The notes below the pieces were generated by a model. The model saw only the letters and a list, made by a program, of their open reading frames with translations. It ran no database searches and was not told the origin of the DNA. A stretch of 64,000 nucleotides of DNA from Pseudomonas fluorescens (GTDB lineage Bacteria > Pseudomonadota > Gammaproteobacteria > Pseudomonadales > Pseudomonadaceae), in contig NZ_CP148752.1 in the NCBI RefSeq assembly GCF_040448305.1, forward strand, positions 5,867,501-5,931,500. Direction: 5' to 3'. Both the position numbers and the translations under genes were made by a program. This document shows positions 6,666-15,422 of this stretch, one piece after another (position 1 is the first letter of the stretch; every line of letters begins with the position of its first letter).

Positions 6666-9230
6666 TCAGACGAAGACGATTTCGTCGTTTTCCACCACAC
6701 CGTGAGCGGTATCGCCCGGCATGAATCGACCGGACAGGATCAGCTGCGCCAGCGGGTTCTCGATCCAGCGCTGGATAGCACGCTTGAGCGGCCGTGCGCC
6801 ATACACCGGGTCGTAACCGACCGCGATCAGCTTGTCCATGGCTTCAGGGCTGAGCTCAAGCTTCAGTTCCCGCTCGGTCAGGCGGCTGCGCAGACGACCC
6901 AACTGGATCTCGGTAATACCGGCGATCTGATCTCGTGCCAATGGCTCGAAGATCACCACTTCGTCGACCCGGTTGATGAACTCCGGCCGGAAGTGGCTGG
7001 AAATCGCATCCATCACCGCTGCACGCTGCGCCTCACGATCACCGACCAGTTCCTGGATCTGCACCGACCCCAGGTTGGAGGTCATGACAATCACGGTGTT
7101 CTTGAAGTCCACCGTGCGGCCATGGCTGTCGGTCAAACGACCATCCTCGAGCACCTGCAGCAAGATGTTGAACACATCCGGGTGCGCCTTCTCGACTTCG
7201 TCCATGAGGATCACCGAATACGGCTTGCGACGTACGGCCTCGGTCAGGTAACCGCCCTCTTCATACCCCACGTAGCCTGGTGGCGCACCGATCAAGCGAG
7301 CCACGGAATGTTTCTCCATGAACTCGGACATGTCGATCCGCACCATCGCCTCTTCAGTATCAAAGAGGAACTCGGCCAGCGCCTTGCACAGCTCGGTTTT
7401 ACCGACACCGGTCGGGCCGAGGAACATGAACGAGCCGCTCGGGCGATTCGGGTCGGACAACCCGGCGCGGGAACGCCGCACAGCGTTGGAAACCGCAACC
7501 ACCGCTTCGTCCTGGCCGATCACACGCTGGTGCAACAGGCTTTCCATTTTCATCAGCTTTTCACGCTCGCCTTCGAGCATTTTCGACACCGGAATACCGG
7601 TCCACTTCGAAACGACTTCGGCGATCTCTTCTTCAGTCACCTTGCTGCGCAGCAACTGGTTTTCCGGTTTGCCGTGCTGGTCGACCATTTGCAGGCTGCG
7701 CTCCAGGTCCGGGATCACCCCGTACTGCAATTCAGCCATGCGGTTCAGGTCGCCTTTACGGCGAGCGGTTTCCAGTTCCTGACGGGACTGTTCGATCTTC
7801 TGCTGGATCTGCGCAGAACCCTGAACTTCGGCTTTCTCCGAGTTCCAGATTTCTTCGAGATCCGAGTACTCACGCTCATGCCGAGCGATTTCTTCCTGCA
7901 ATTTTTCCAGACGCTTCTTCGCTGCGTCATCGCTTTCTTTCTTCAGCGCCTGGGATTCCACCTTCAGCTGAATCAGGCGACGCTCCAGACGGTCCAGCAC
8001 TTCCGGCTTGGAGTCGATCTCCATGCGGATGCGGCTGGCGGCTTCATCGATCAGGTCGATGGCCTTGTCCGGCAACTGTCGGTCAGTGATGTAGCGATGG
8101 CTGAGCTTGGCCGCGGCAATGATCGCGCCGTCGGTGATCGCCACCTTGTGGTGAACCTCATAACGTTCCTTGAGGCCACGCAGGATGGCGATGGTGTCTT
8201 CTTCGCTCGGCTCATCCACCAGCACCTTCTGGAAACGTCGCTCGAGGGCGGCGTCCTTCTCAATGTATTGGCGGTACTCGTTGAGCGTGGTGGCGCCTAC
8301 GCAGTGCAGCTCACCGCGGGCCAGGGCCGGCTTGAGCATGTTGCCCGCATCCATCGAGCCTTCGCCCTTACCGGCGCCGACCATGGTGTGCAGTTCGTCG
8401 ATGAACAGGATGATCTGCCCTTCCTGCTTCGACAGTTCATTGAGCAGGGATTTCAGGCGCTCTTCGAACTCACCGCGATACTTGGCACCGGCAATCAGCG
8501 CCCCCATGTCCAGGGACAACAGGCGCTTGCCCTTGAGGCCATCCGGCACTTCGCCATTGATGATGCGCTGGGCCAGGCCTTCGGCGATGGCGGTTTTACC
8601 CACGCCAGGCTCACCGATCAGCACTGGGTTGTTCTTGGTCCGACGTTGCAGCACCTGGATTGTGCGGCGAATTTCATCGTCACGGCCGATCACCGGATCG
8701 AGCTTGCCGTCTTCGGCACGCTTGGTCAGGTCGACGGTGTATTTGTCCAGCGCCTGTCGCGCTTCTTCGTGGTTAGGGTCGTTGACGGCCTCGCCACCGC
8801 GCAGGTTGTTGATCGCATTTTCCAGGGCTTTCTTGCTCACGCCCTGGCCGAGCAACAGTTTGCCGAGCTTGCTGTTTTCGTCCATGGCGGCGAGCAGCAC
8901 CAGTTCGCTGGAAATGAACTGGTCGCCCTTTTGCTGGGCCAGACGGTCGGCCTGGTTGAGCAGGCGCGCCAGATCCTGCGACATGTTCACGTCACCGGTC
9001 GGGTTCTGGATTTTCGGTAGCTGGTCGAGCTCTTTGGTCAGCTCTTTACGCAGGCTATTGACGTCGAAGCCCACCTGCATCAACAGGGGCTTGATCGAGC
9101 CACCCTGCTGTTCGAGCAAGGCTTGCATCAAGTGCGCCGGCTCGATGGCCGGATGATCGTGACCGACTGCCAGGGATTGGGCATCGGACAACGCTAACTG
9201 CAATTTGCTGGTTAAACGGTCTATACGCAT
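6666..9230 (-). CDS. clpB: ATP-dependent disaggregase ClpB
   Basis: An 854-residue hexameric AAA+ chaperone that rescues aggregated proteins with DnaK. In order: Clp_N double repeat (1-145), first ATPase with Walker A GEPGVGKT near residue 206, the long coiled-coil middle domain (about 400-525, rich in Glu/Lys/Arg) that distinguishes ClpB from ClpA/ClpC, and second ATPase with GPTGVGKT near residue 605. The C-terminus reads PLAQLILSGRFMPGDT. The length is as expected. A strong Shine-Dalgarno (AAGGAAGGTGA) precedes the ATG, and a sigma-32 promoter lies about 75 bp upstream, so heat-shock induction is predicted even though pgeF and rluD precede it on the same strand. Confidence 0.98.
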   Translation of the reverse strand: MRIDRLTSKLQLALSDAQSLAVGHDHPAIEPAHLMQALLEQQGGSIKPLLMQVGFDVNSLRKELTKELDQLPKIQNPTGDVNMSQDLARLLNQADRLAQQKGDQFISSELVLLAAMDENSKLGKLLLGQGVSKKALENAINNLRGGEAVNDPNHEEARQALDKYTVDLTKRAEDGKLDPVIGRDDEIRRTIQVLQRRTKNNPVLIGEPGVGKTAIAEGLAQRIINGEVPDGLKGKRLLSLDMGALIAGAKYRGEFEERLKSLLNELSKQEGQIILFIDELHTMVGAGKGEGSMDAGNMLKPALARGELHCVGATTLNEYRQYIEKDAALERRFQKVLVDEPSEEDTIAILRGLKERYEVHHKVAITDGAIIAAAKLSHRYITDRQLPDKAIDLIDEAASRIRMEIDSKPEVLDRLERRLIQLKVESQALKKESDDAAKKRLEKLQEEIARHEREYSDLEEIWNSEKAEVQGSAQIQQKIEQSRQELETARRKGDLNRMAELQYGVIPDLERSLQMVDQHGKPENQLLRSKVTEEEIAEVVSKWTGIPVSKMLEGEREKLMKMESLLHQRVIGQDEAVVAVSNAVRRSRAGLSDPNRPSGSFMFLGPTGVGKTELCKALAEFLFDTEEAMVRIDMSEFMEKHSVARLIGAPPGYVGYEEGGYLTEAVRRKPYSVILMDEVEKAHPDVFNILLQVLEDGRLTDSHGRTVDFKNTVIVMTSNLGSVQIQELVGDREAQRAAVMDAISSHFRPEFINRVDEVVIFEPLARDQIAGITEIQLGRLRSRLTERELKLELSPEAMDKLIAVGYDPVYGARPLKRAIQRWIENPLAQLILSGRFMPGDTAHGVVENDEIVFV

Positions 9231-9302
9231 GGGTCACCTTCCTTTTGAGCAGGCCGGACCTATAAAACATCCTGAATGAAGAAACCTGCCAGATACCACA
9301 AT

Positions 9303-9330
9303 AGATGTGGTCGATTCTGGGAGTTTCAAG
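9303..9330 (-). promoter_or_regulatory. Sigma-32 (heat-shock) promoter of clpB
   Basis: On the minus strand CTTGAAA, a 13-bp spacer and CCACATCT match the sigma-32 consensus (CTTGAAA, 11-16 bp, CCCCATNT) at nearly every position. It lies between pgeF and clpB, about 75 bp upstream of the clpB start. Confidence 0.82.
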
Positions 9331-9360
9331 CGTCGGGACGTTGATGCAGGTCAGGGAAGC

Positions 9361-10086
9361 TTAGCGGGCGAGCCAGATCAGCGAGGCGAATCGGCCGGTG
9401 CGGGACGCACGGCGATAAGAAAAGAAGCGAGGGTCGGTTACGGTGCAGAAACCACCACCATAGACAGCCGTTACACCACGAGCTGCCAGACGCAAGCGGG
9501 CCAGCATATAGATGTCGGCCATGAACTTGCCGGGGTTTTGGCTCGGTACAAAGGCTTCTGCCGCTTGCGGCAACTGCTGTACGAAGGTTTCGCGCACCTC
9601 CGGACCAACTTCAAAGGCTTGCGGGCCGATAGCCGGGCCGAGCCAGACCAATACTTCGGCAGGTGGCACGGCCAGACTGTCGAGGGTGGCCTCCAGCACG
9701 CCCGCCGCCAACCCGCGCCAACCGGCATGAGCCGCTGCGACACGGGTGCCGGCACGGTCGCAAAACAACACTGGCAGACAATCGGCCGTCATCGCCGCGC
9801 AGGCGACGCCCGGCGTTGATGTCCAACTGGCATCAGCCGTATCCACCCGGCCTGGATCGGCATGGGCCACGACAATGCCGTGGACCTGCTGCAGCCAGGC
9901 CGGTTGAATGGAGAAATGATCGGTAAGACGACGGCGATTCTCGGCAACAGCTTCGGGGCTGTCGTCGACGTGATCGCCGAGGTTGAGGCTGTCGAACGGC
10001 GCCACACTGACGCCGCCCGCACGGGTGGTCACACAGGCTTTGACCCCGGCCGGCGCGGGCCAGTCAGGAATCAGCCAGTCACTCAT
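9361..10086 (-). CDS. pgeF: Peptidoglycan editing factor PgeF (YfiH, multicopper-oxidase-like)
   Basis: This 241-residue protein belongs to the DUF152/YfiH family, which removes wrongly incorporated residues from peptidoglycan precursors and was earlier called polyphenol oxidase. The metal-site motifs are visible: VHG near residue 67, TADCLPVLFCD around 105, and AAHAGWRGLAAGV around 122. The start at 10086 gives MSDWLIPDWPAP, a normal N-terminus, and overlaps the rluD stop codon by 4 bp (ATGA), showing translational coupling with rluD. The longer open frame upstream simply runs through rluD in another phase. Confidence 0.92.
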   Translation of the reverse strand: MSDWLIPDWPAPAGVKACVTTRAGGVSVAPFDSLNLGDHVDDSPEAVAENRRRLTDHFSIQPAWLQQVHGIVVAHADPGRVDTADASWTSTPGVACAAMTADCLPVLFCDRAGTRVAAAHAGWRGLAAGVLEATLDSLAVPPAEVLVWLGPAIGPQAFEVGPEVRETFVQQLPQAAEAFVPSQNPGKFMADIYMLARLRLAARGVTAVYGGGFCTVTDPRFFSYRRASRTGRFASLIWLAR

Positions 10087-11066
10087 CCGATGAACGCCTC
10101 GCGATCTTGCTTGAGCAGGGTCAGCAACCAGACGAAATCTTCCGGCAACGGCGACTCCCAGCTCATGCGCTGACCGGTGGTCGGATGATCCAGTTCCAGG
10201 AAACGCGCATGCAGCGCCTGACGCGGGAAGTTTTTCAGCGACTCGACCATGGTCGGGTTGGCGGCCGGCGGAATACGGAAACGACCGCCGTAGGCAGGAT
10301 CTCCGACCAACGGGTAGTTGATGTGCGCCATGTGCACGCGAATCTGGTGCGTACGACCGGTTTCCAGCTTCACCCGCACGTGAGTGTGGGAGCGGAAGCG
10401 CTCGAGCACGCGGTAATGGCTGACGGCTTGCTTGCCACCTTCCATCACGGCCATGCGCTGGCGTTGCTGGCCGTGACGACCGATCGGCGCGTTGATCTTG
10501 CCACCGGCTGTCACCACACCGATCACGATGCACTCGTAGATCCGGCTGACGCTGCGGCTCTGCAACTGTGTAACCAGCTGCGTCTGCGCTTGAATGGTCT
10601 TGGCCACCACCATCAGGCCGGTGGTGTCCTTGTCCAGGCGATGCACGATACCGGCGCGGGGTACATTGATGATGTCCGGCACGTGGTGCAGCAAGGCGTT
10701 GAGCAAGGTGCCGTCGGCATGACCGGCAGCCGGGTGCACCACCAGGCCCGCAGGCTTGTTGATCACCAGGATGTCGTCGTCTTCGTAGACGATATCCAGG
10801 GCTATGTCTTGAGCGACCCATTCGCCCTGAGCTTCCTGCTCGGCAGTCAGCTCAAGGATGGCGCCGCCGTGGACGATGTCTCGCGGGCGGATAACCGCCC
10901 CATCCACAGTCAGGCGGCCGTCTTTGATCCAGGCGGAAAGGCGCGAGCGCGAGTGCTCAGCGAATAGTTGTGCGGCGACTTGATCGAGGCGTTGGCCGCC
11001 CAATTCGGACGGCACCTCTGCGCGAAGTTCAATTTTATCGGACATGCTCAGACTAGGCGTCGGCAC
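10083..11066 (-). CDS. rluD: 23S rRNA pseudouridine(1911/1915/1917) synthase RluD
   Basis: A 327-residue pseudouridine synthase acting on helix 69 of 23S rRNA. It has an N-terminal S4 RNA-binding domain (GQRLDQVAAQLF...LSAWIKDGRL) and the catalytic motif GIVHRLDKDTTGLMVVAK, in which the Asp is the nucleophile. Two starts are possible: 11066, supported by AAAGG eight bases upstream, or an internal ATG at 11045 (MSDKIELRAEV) that matches many annotated homologues but lacks a ribosome site. Overlaps pgeF by 4 bp. It is divergent from bamD, as in other pseudomonads. Confidence 0.93.
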   Translation of the reverse strand: MPTPSLSMSDKIELRAEVPSELGGQRLDQVAAQLFAEHSRSRLSAWIKDGRLTVDGAVIRPRDIVHGGAILELTAEQEAQGEWVAQDIALDIVYEDDDILVINKPAGLVVHPAAGHADGTLLNALLHHVPDIINVPRAGIVHRLDKDTTGLMVVAKTIQAQTQLVTQLQSRSVSRIYECIVIGVVTAGGKINAPIGRHGQQRQRMAVMEGGKQAVSHYRVLERFRSHTHVRVKLETGRTHQIRVHMAHINYPLVGDPAYGGRFRIPPAANPTMVESLKNFPRQALHARFLELDHPTTGQRMSWESPLPEDFVWLLTLLKQDREAFIG

Positions 11067-11196
11067 AGCCTTTGGTTTCGGCTGCGCGCTTGTGGTTAAA
11101 TACGGCGTCTTTTGCCCCGAGGCTATTCAACGGGGCGCTCATCATAACAGGACGGCCACGCCCAAGACAGCGGCCGTCATAGGGACGCAAGCCGCC

Positions 11197-12219
11197 ATGC
11201 AAGTGAAACACCTGCTGCTGATCGCCATCCTCGCATTGACCGCTGCTTGCTCATCGAAGGAAGTCGTAGACGAAAACCTCAGTGAAGTCGAGCTGTACCA
11301 ACAGGCTCAAGCCGACCTGGACAATAGCAGCTACACCAGTGCCATCGCCAAGCTGAAGGCTCTGGAATCGCGTTATCCGTTCGGTCGCTATGCCGATCAG
11401 GCGCAACTCGAACTCATCTACGCCAACTACAAGAACACCGAGCCTGAGGCTGCAAAGTCTGCAGCGGAACGCTTCATTCGCCTGCACCCACAGCATCCGA
11501 ACGTCGATTATGCCTACTACCTCAAGGGCCTGACTTCTTTCGACCAGGATGTCGGCCTGCTGGCGCGTTTCCTGCCGCTGGACATGACCAAGCGTGACCC
11601 GGGCGCCGCCCGCGACTCCTATAACGAGTTCGCCCAGCTGACCAGCCGCTTCCCGAATAGCCGCTACGCGCCAGACGCCAAGCAGCGCATGATTTATCTG
11701 CGCAACCTGCTGGCGGCCTACGAAATTCACGTGGCCGACTACTACCTGACCCGTCAGGCCTATGTCGCCGCCGCGAACCGCGGTCGTTACGTGGTGGAAA
11801 ACTTCCAGGAAACCCCTTCGGTCGGCGACGGCCTGGCGGTGATGACCGAGGCCTACCAGCGCCTGCACCTGGACGAACTGGCTGCCACCAGCCTGGAAAC
11901 CCTGAAGCTCAACTACCCGAACCACCCGACGCTGGTGGACGGTCAGTTCGTACCGACCGTGGCCGAAGCCGACAACCGTTCGTGGCTGAGCAAGACGACC
12001 CTGGGCCTGATCGAGTCCCGTCCGCCGCTGCCACCGGGCGAAACCCGCGCCAACCAGGACGTGCAGAAGCAGTTCCAGGACGCCAAGGACGCAATCCCGA
12101 GCGAGCTCAAGCCTAAAGACGACAATGGCGAAGCGCTTGAAGAAGAAAATCACGAAGCGCAAGGCAACGACAGCGACCGTTCGTGGTTCAGCTACATGAC
12201 CTTCGGCGTGTTCGACTGA
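11197..12219 (+). CDS. bamD: Outer-membrane assembly lipoprotein BamD (ComL)
   Basis: A 340-residue lipoprotein of the BAM complex that inserts beta-barrel proteins. The signal peptide ends in the lipobox LTAAC (Cys18), followed by CSSKEVVDENLSEVELYQQA and TPR-type helices (for example YPFGRYADQAQLELIYANYK). The family core ends near residue 250. The rest (Pro/Glu-rich, ending SWFSYMTFGVFD) is the longer C-terminal tail found in Pseudomonas homologues. The start at 11197 gives the signal peptide directly. Transcribed divergently from rluD and ended by a clear terminator. Essential in relatives. Confidence 0.95.
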   Translation: MQVKHLLLIAILALTAACSSKEVVDENLSEVELYQQAQADLDNSSYTSAIAKLKALESRYPFGRYADQAQLELIYANYKNTEPEAAKSAAERFIRLHPQHPNVDYAYYLKGLTSFDQDVGLLARFLPLDMTKRDPGAARDSYNEFAQLTSRFPNSRYAPDAKQRMIYLRNLLAAYEIHVADYYLTRQAYVAAANRGRYVVENFQETPSVGDGLAVMTEAYQRLHLDELAATSLETLKLNYPNHPTLVDGQFVPTVAEADNRSWLSKTTLGLIESRPPLPPGETRANQDVQKQFQDAKDAIPSELKPKDDNGEALEEENHEAQGNDSDRSWFSYMTFGVFD

Positions 12220-12233
12220 CACCTTAGGTTGTG

Positions 12234-12266
12234 CAAAAAGGGAGACTTTCGAGTCTCCCTTTTTTA
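12234..12266 (+). terminator. Rho-independent terminator of bamD
   Basis: AAAAAGGGAGACT-TTCG-AGTCTCCCTTTTTT, a nine-base stem with a stable tetraloop and T-run, about 15 bp after the bamD stop codon. Confidence 0.92.
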
Positions 12267-12344
12267 TTTCAGCGCTTTATTACACTGTGCGCCTGTCTGG
12301 TCCTTGGCTAAACTGCCGCTTCATCAATCAAAAAGCAGCTCACC

Positions 12345-12578
12345 ATGCTTCGTTTATTGTTCTGGATTGCCCTGATTGCCGCTGCAGTATGGTTCTGGCG
12401 CAAATTCAAGGGGCAGGCCTCCACCCCCAAGCCCCCTGCCGAACGGGAAGCGGCGCCAATGGTCCGTTGCGCCCATTGCGGCGTTCACCTGCCGCGCGAC
12501 CGCGCACTGAGCCTCGACCAGCAATGGTATTGCAGCCAGGCTCATCTCGAGCAAGACAAAGGTTCCAAAGGCCGCTGA
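12345..12578 (+). CDS. PP0621 family small zinc-ribbon-like membrane protein
   Basis: A 77-residue protein with an N-terminal membrane helix (MLRLLFWIALIAAAVWFWRK) and a cytoplasmic domain with Cys/His ligands: CAHCG, followed by YCSQAH, arranged like a treble-clef zinc finger. This matches the PP_0621-type family found next to pilS/pilR in pseudomonads, and that is its position here. Its role is unknown; the conserved link to the PilSR region is the only hint. Confidence 0.75.
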   Translation: MLRLLFWIALIAAAVWFWRKFKGQASTPKPPAEREAAPMVRCAHCGVHLPRDRALSLDQQWYCSQAHLEQDKGSKGR

Positions 12579-12606
12579 CACCTCACCCGAAATGGCGGTC
12601 GATTGA

Positions 12607-12927
12607 GAACTATCGCGCGCCCCCAAGGAACTGAAAGGCATCGATCGACGTCTGACGCAGATTATTCAAGATCACTCTCTGCGAATGAACCGGGTAATCG
12701 AAAACGTCCTGCACCTGCTGCGCCGCGAGCAAATGTCGCCGCTACGGCTCGACCTGAAATCACTGGAAATACTCGATAATGAAGCCCCAGCCCGCCATAT
12801 CAAAGGCCTGGGGCTTTATCTGTCCGGCCAGCCGGGCGAAAGCATTCTGTCCCGCCTAGACTTCAAAGCACGCCAGGAAAGCGGCTGCTTTTGCATGACC
12901 TATGCTCACGGACGAACCCCACATTGA
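12607..12927 (+). pseudogene. pilS: Remnant of the pilus sensor kinase gene pilS
   Basis: In one frame the DNA encodes KELKGIDRRLTQIIQDHS followed by LRMNRVIENVLHLLRR, the helix after the phospho-accepting His in PilS-type kinases, and then jumps to KGLGLYLSGQPGESI and SGCFCMTYAHGR, which resemble the G2 box (TGLGLYLSRELCES) and the terminal strand. The six membrane helices, PAS domain, H-box, N-box and G1 box are absent, and the frame has a stop at 12604. An open frame from 12685 (80 residues) might still be translated but could not be a kinase. It overlaps the start of pilR, the normal pilS-pilR layout. That it derives from pilS is inferred from motifs recalled from homologues. Confidence 0.78.
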
Positions 12928-14261
12928 ACACCAGACCACGACAAAAAGTCTTGATCGTCGATGACGAACCGGACATTCGCGAACTCCTGGAAATCACCCT
13001 GGGAAGGATGAAACTGGAGACGTTCAACGCCCGCAACGTCGGCGAAGCGCAATCCCTGCTCAAACGCGAAACCTTCGATCTATGCCTGACCGACATGCAA
13101 TTGTCGGACGGTACCGGCCTGGAGCTGGTGCAGCACATCCAGCAGCGCCACCCTCAGGTCCAGGTGGCGATGATCACCGCCTATGACAGTCTCGAAAACG
13201 CGATCAATGTGCTCAAGGCCGGGGCATTCGACTTCCTGACCAAACCGGTGGACCTTACGCGCTTGCGTGAACTGGTCACCAGCGCCCTGCTGGTTCCTGC
13301 CCGCGGGGGCGGTATCGATCGATGCTTGCTGGGCGACTCATTGCCCATGCGTAACCTGCGCAAACACATCACCAAACTGGCCAGCAGCCATGCGACGGTA
13401 TACATCAGCGGAGAATCCGGCAGCGGCAAGGAATTGGTCGCGCGCCTGATCCATGATCAAAGCCCCCGCGTCAATCAGCCGTTCATTGCGATCAACTGCG
13501 CGGCGATCCCTTCGGAGCTGTTGGAGAGCGAGTTTTTCGGCCATCGCAAAGGCAGTTTCAGCGGCGCCATCGAAGACAAATCCGGCCTGTTCCAGACAGC
13601 ACACGGCGGCACCCTGCTCCTCGACGAAGTGGCTGACCTGCCACTGACCATGCAAGTCAAACTGCTGCGCGCGATTCAGGAAAAAGCCGTACGCAGCGTC
13701 GGCGGGCAGCAGGAAGTGGCGGTGGATGTGCGCATTCTCTGCGCCACCCACAAAGACCTTGGCGCCGAAGTTGCCGCCGGACGATTTCGTCATGATCTTT
13801 ACTACCGTTTGAACGTGATCGAACTCCCGGTGCCGCCCTTGCGCGAGCGTCGTGATGACATCGAAATGCTAGCCAGCCACATACTCAAGCGCCTGGCCGC
13901 CGATACCGGTCAACCTGCCGCGAGACTCCACCCCCAAGCCCTCGATGCGCTGAAAAGCTATCGCTTCCCGGGCAATGTTCGGGAACTGGAAAACATGCTC
14001 GAACGGGCGCACACCTTGTGTGAGAACAAACAGATCGAAGCCGGCGACCTGCGCCTGGCTGAAGGCAACTGTGGGGCTGAGGGTGGCGTGCCGGACCTGA
14101 CCCGGATCGACAATCTGGAAACCTACCTGGAAAACGTCGAACGCCAACTGCTGCTCCAGGCCCTGGAGGAAACACGCTGGAACCGCACGGCGGCGGCTCA
14201 GCGGTTGAATCTGTCATTCAGGTCAATGCGTTACCGGCTCAAGAAGCTGGGATTGGATTGA
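12891..14261 (+). CDS. pilR: Sigma-54-dependent response regulator PilR
   Basis: A 456-residue NtrC-type activator, in relatives the activator of pilA transcription. Domains: receiver (about 18-130; phospho-acceptor Asp in LCLTDMQLSDGTG), AAA+ domain with Walker A GESGSGKE near 174 and Walker B GTLLLDEVADLP, and a C-terminal Fis-type helix-turn-helix (NRTAAAQRLNLSFRSMRYRL). The sigma-54-contacting loop reads GSFSGA near residue 221 instead of GSFTGA/GAFTGA, a conservative Thr-to-Ser change at a key position. The start is uncertain: ATG 12891, or TTG 12924, which fits the family N-terminus better. Its partner kinase gene just upstream is a remnant, so how it would be phosphorylated is unclear. 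Confidence 0.9.
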   Translation: MHDLCSRTNPTLNTRPRQKVLIVDDEPDIRELLEITLGRMKLETFNARNVGEAQSLLKRETFDLCLTDMQLSDGTGLELVQHIQQRHPQVQVAMITAYDSLENAINVLKAGAFDFLTKPVDLTRLRELVTSALLVPARGGGIDRCLLGDSLPMRNLRKHITKLASSHATVYISGESGSGKELVARLIHDQSPRVNQPFIAINCAAIPSELLESEFFGHRKGSFSGAIEDKSGLFQTAHGGTLLLDEVADLPLTMQVKLLRAIQEKAVRSVGGQQEVAVDVRILCATHKDLGAEVAAGRFRHDLYYRLNVIELPVPPLRERRDDIEMLASHILKRLAADTGQPAARLHPQALDALKSYRFPGNVRELENMLERAHTLCENKQIEAGDLRLAEGNCGAEGGVPDLTRIDNLETYLENVERQLLLQALEETRWNRTAAAQRLNLSFRSMRYRLKKLGLD

Positions 14262-14265
14262 GGCT

Positions 14266-15366
14266 TTAAAGTCTTCCGGCAGGCGCATAAGGCGCCGGAT
14301 CGATAATCGGTGCCCGGCCCAGCATCACATCGGCAAACAGCTGGCATGACGCCGGAGCCAGCACAAGCCCGTTACGGTAATGCCCGCAGTTGAGCCAGAG
14401 CCCGTCAAACCCCGGCACCGGGCCGATGTAAGGAATGCCCTCGGGTGATCCCGGGCGCAATCCGGCCCAATGCCCCACCACTTCGGCATCGGCCAGCGCC
14501 GGGATCAGTTCCACGGCGGACGCCTTCAGGCTTTCCAGTGCCGACCCGGTCGGCGTCTTGTCAAAGCCTTCATGCTCCAGCGTACTGCCGATCAGTATGT
14601 GCCCGTCACGCCGGGGAATCGCATAACGCCCCTTGGCCAGGACCATGCTCGGCAGGAAATCCGCCGCACACTTGTAGAGAATCATCTGCCCTTTCACCGG
14701 CTCGACCGGCAGCGTCAGATCAAGACACTTGAGCAAATCACCGCTCCAGGCCCCCGCCGTCAGGACAACTTGATCGCCCAGGACAGTACCAGTGGAGGTC
14801 TGTACGCCGACCACTTTGTTGCCATCACGAACAAATCCGCTGACTTCGCACTGCTCATGGATCGTCACGTTCGGCAGCGCCAGCAACGCGGCCTTGAGTG
14901 ACTTCACCAGACGCGGATTGCGCACGTTGGCGACGTCGGCCATATAGATCGCCCGGGAAAAACCACTGCCCAGCACCGGCACGGCGTCGTGTGCCGCCGA
15001 AATATCCACCGCGCTCAGCGGACGATTTTCCCGGGCGGCCCATGCCAGCGCTTCAGCCTCGTCATCCAGATCCAGCCAGTACAGACCAGTGGTGTGCACT
15101 TCAGGATCAACGCCAGTGGCGGCAAACAAGCGCTCGCCCAGCTGTGGATAAAAGTCCTGGGACCAGTGAGCCAACGCGGTGACCGCCGGGCTGTAGCGCC
15201 ACGGGTAAAGCGGCGAAACGATGCCACCACCGGCCCAGGACGACTCCTGACCGACGTTCGAGCGATCCAGCAGCACAACGCTTTGCACTTCGGAGGCGAG
15301 ATTGAACGCCGTCAGCAATCCAATCACCCCACCGCCGACAATCACCACTTGCTGTTGCCTGGTCAT
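14266..15366 (-). CDS. thiO: Glycine oxidase ThiO (FAD-dependent)
   Basis: A 366-residue FAD-dependent amine oxidase of the DAO family, oxidising glycine to the imine used for the thiazole ring of thiamine. The FAD-binding motif VVIVGGGVIGLLTAFNLA is at the N-terminus, QESSWAGGGIVSP follows near residue 45, and the C-terminal segment GLWLNCGHYRNGLVLAP is characteristic of ThiO. The ATG at 15366 has a GGA eight bases upstream; a TTG four codons earlier is a weaker alternative. It is convergent with pilR and follows pilE on the same strand by 57 bp. Confidence 0.88.
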   Translation of the reverse strand: MTRQQQVVIVGGGVIGLLTAFNLASEVQSVVLLDRSNVGQESSWAGGGIVSPLYPWRYSPAVTALAHWSQDFYPQLGERLFAATGVDPEVHTTGLYWLDLDDEAEALAWAARENRPLSAVDISAAHDAVPVLGSGFSRAIYMADVANVRNPRLVKSLKAALLALPNVTIHEQCEVSGFVRDGNKVVGVQTSTGTVLGDQVVLTAGAWSGDLLKCLDLTLPVEPVKGQMILYKCAADFLPSMVLAKGRYAIPRRDGHILIGSTLEHEGFDKTPTGSALESLKASAVELIPALADAEVVGHWAGLRPGSPEGIPYIGPVPGFDGLWLNCGHYRNGLVLAPASCQLFADVMLGRAPIIDPAPYAPAGRL

Positions 15367-15422
15367 GTTCTGATCCAATCGTTAAATAGACAGAGGGTAC
15401 AAAAGGCACCCGAAAAAGAAAC

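Noticed and set aside
6702..9020. Long plus-strand open frame of 772 codons
   Set aside because: It lies wholly antisense to clpB and has the His/Gln/Arg-rich composition typical of the reverse frame of a GC-rich gene.
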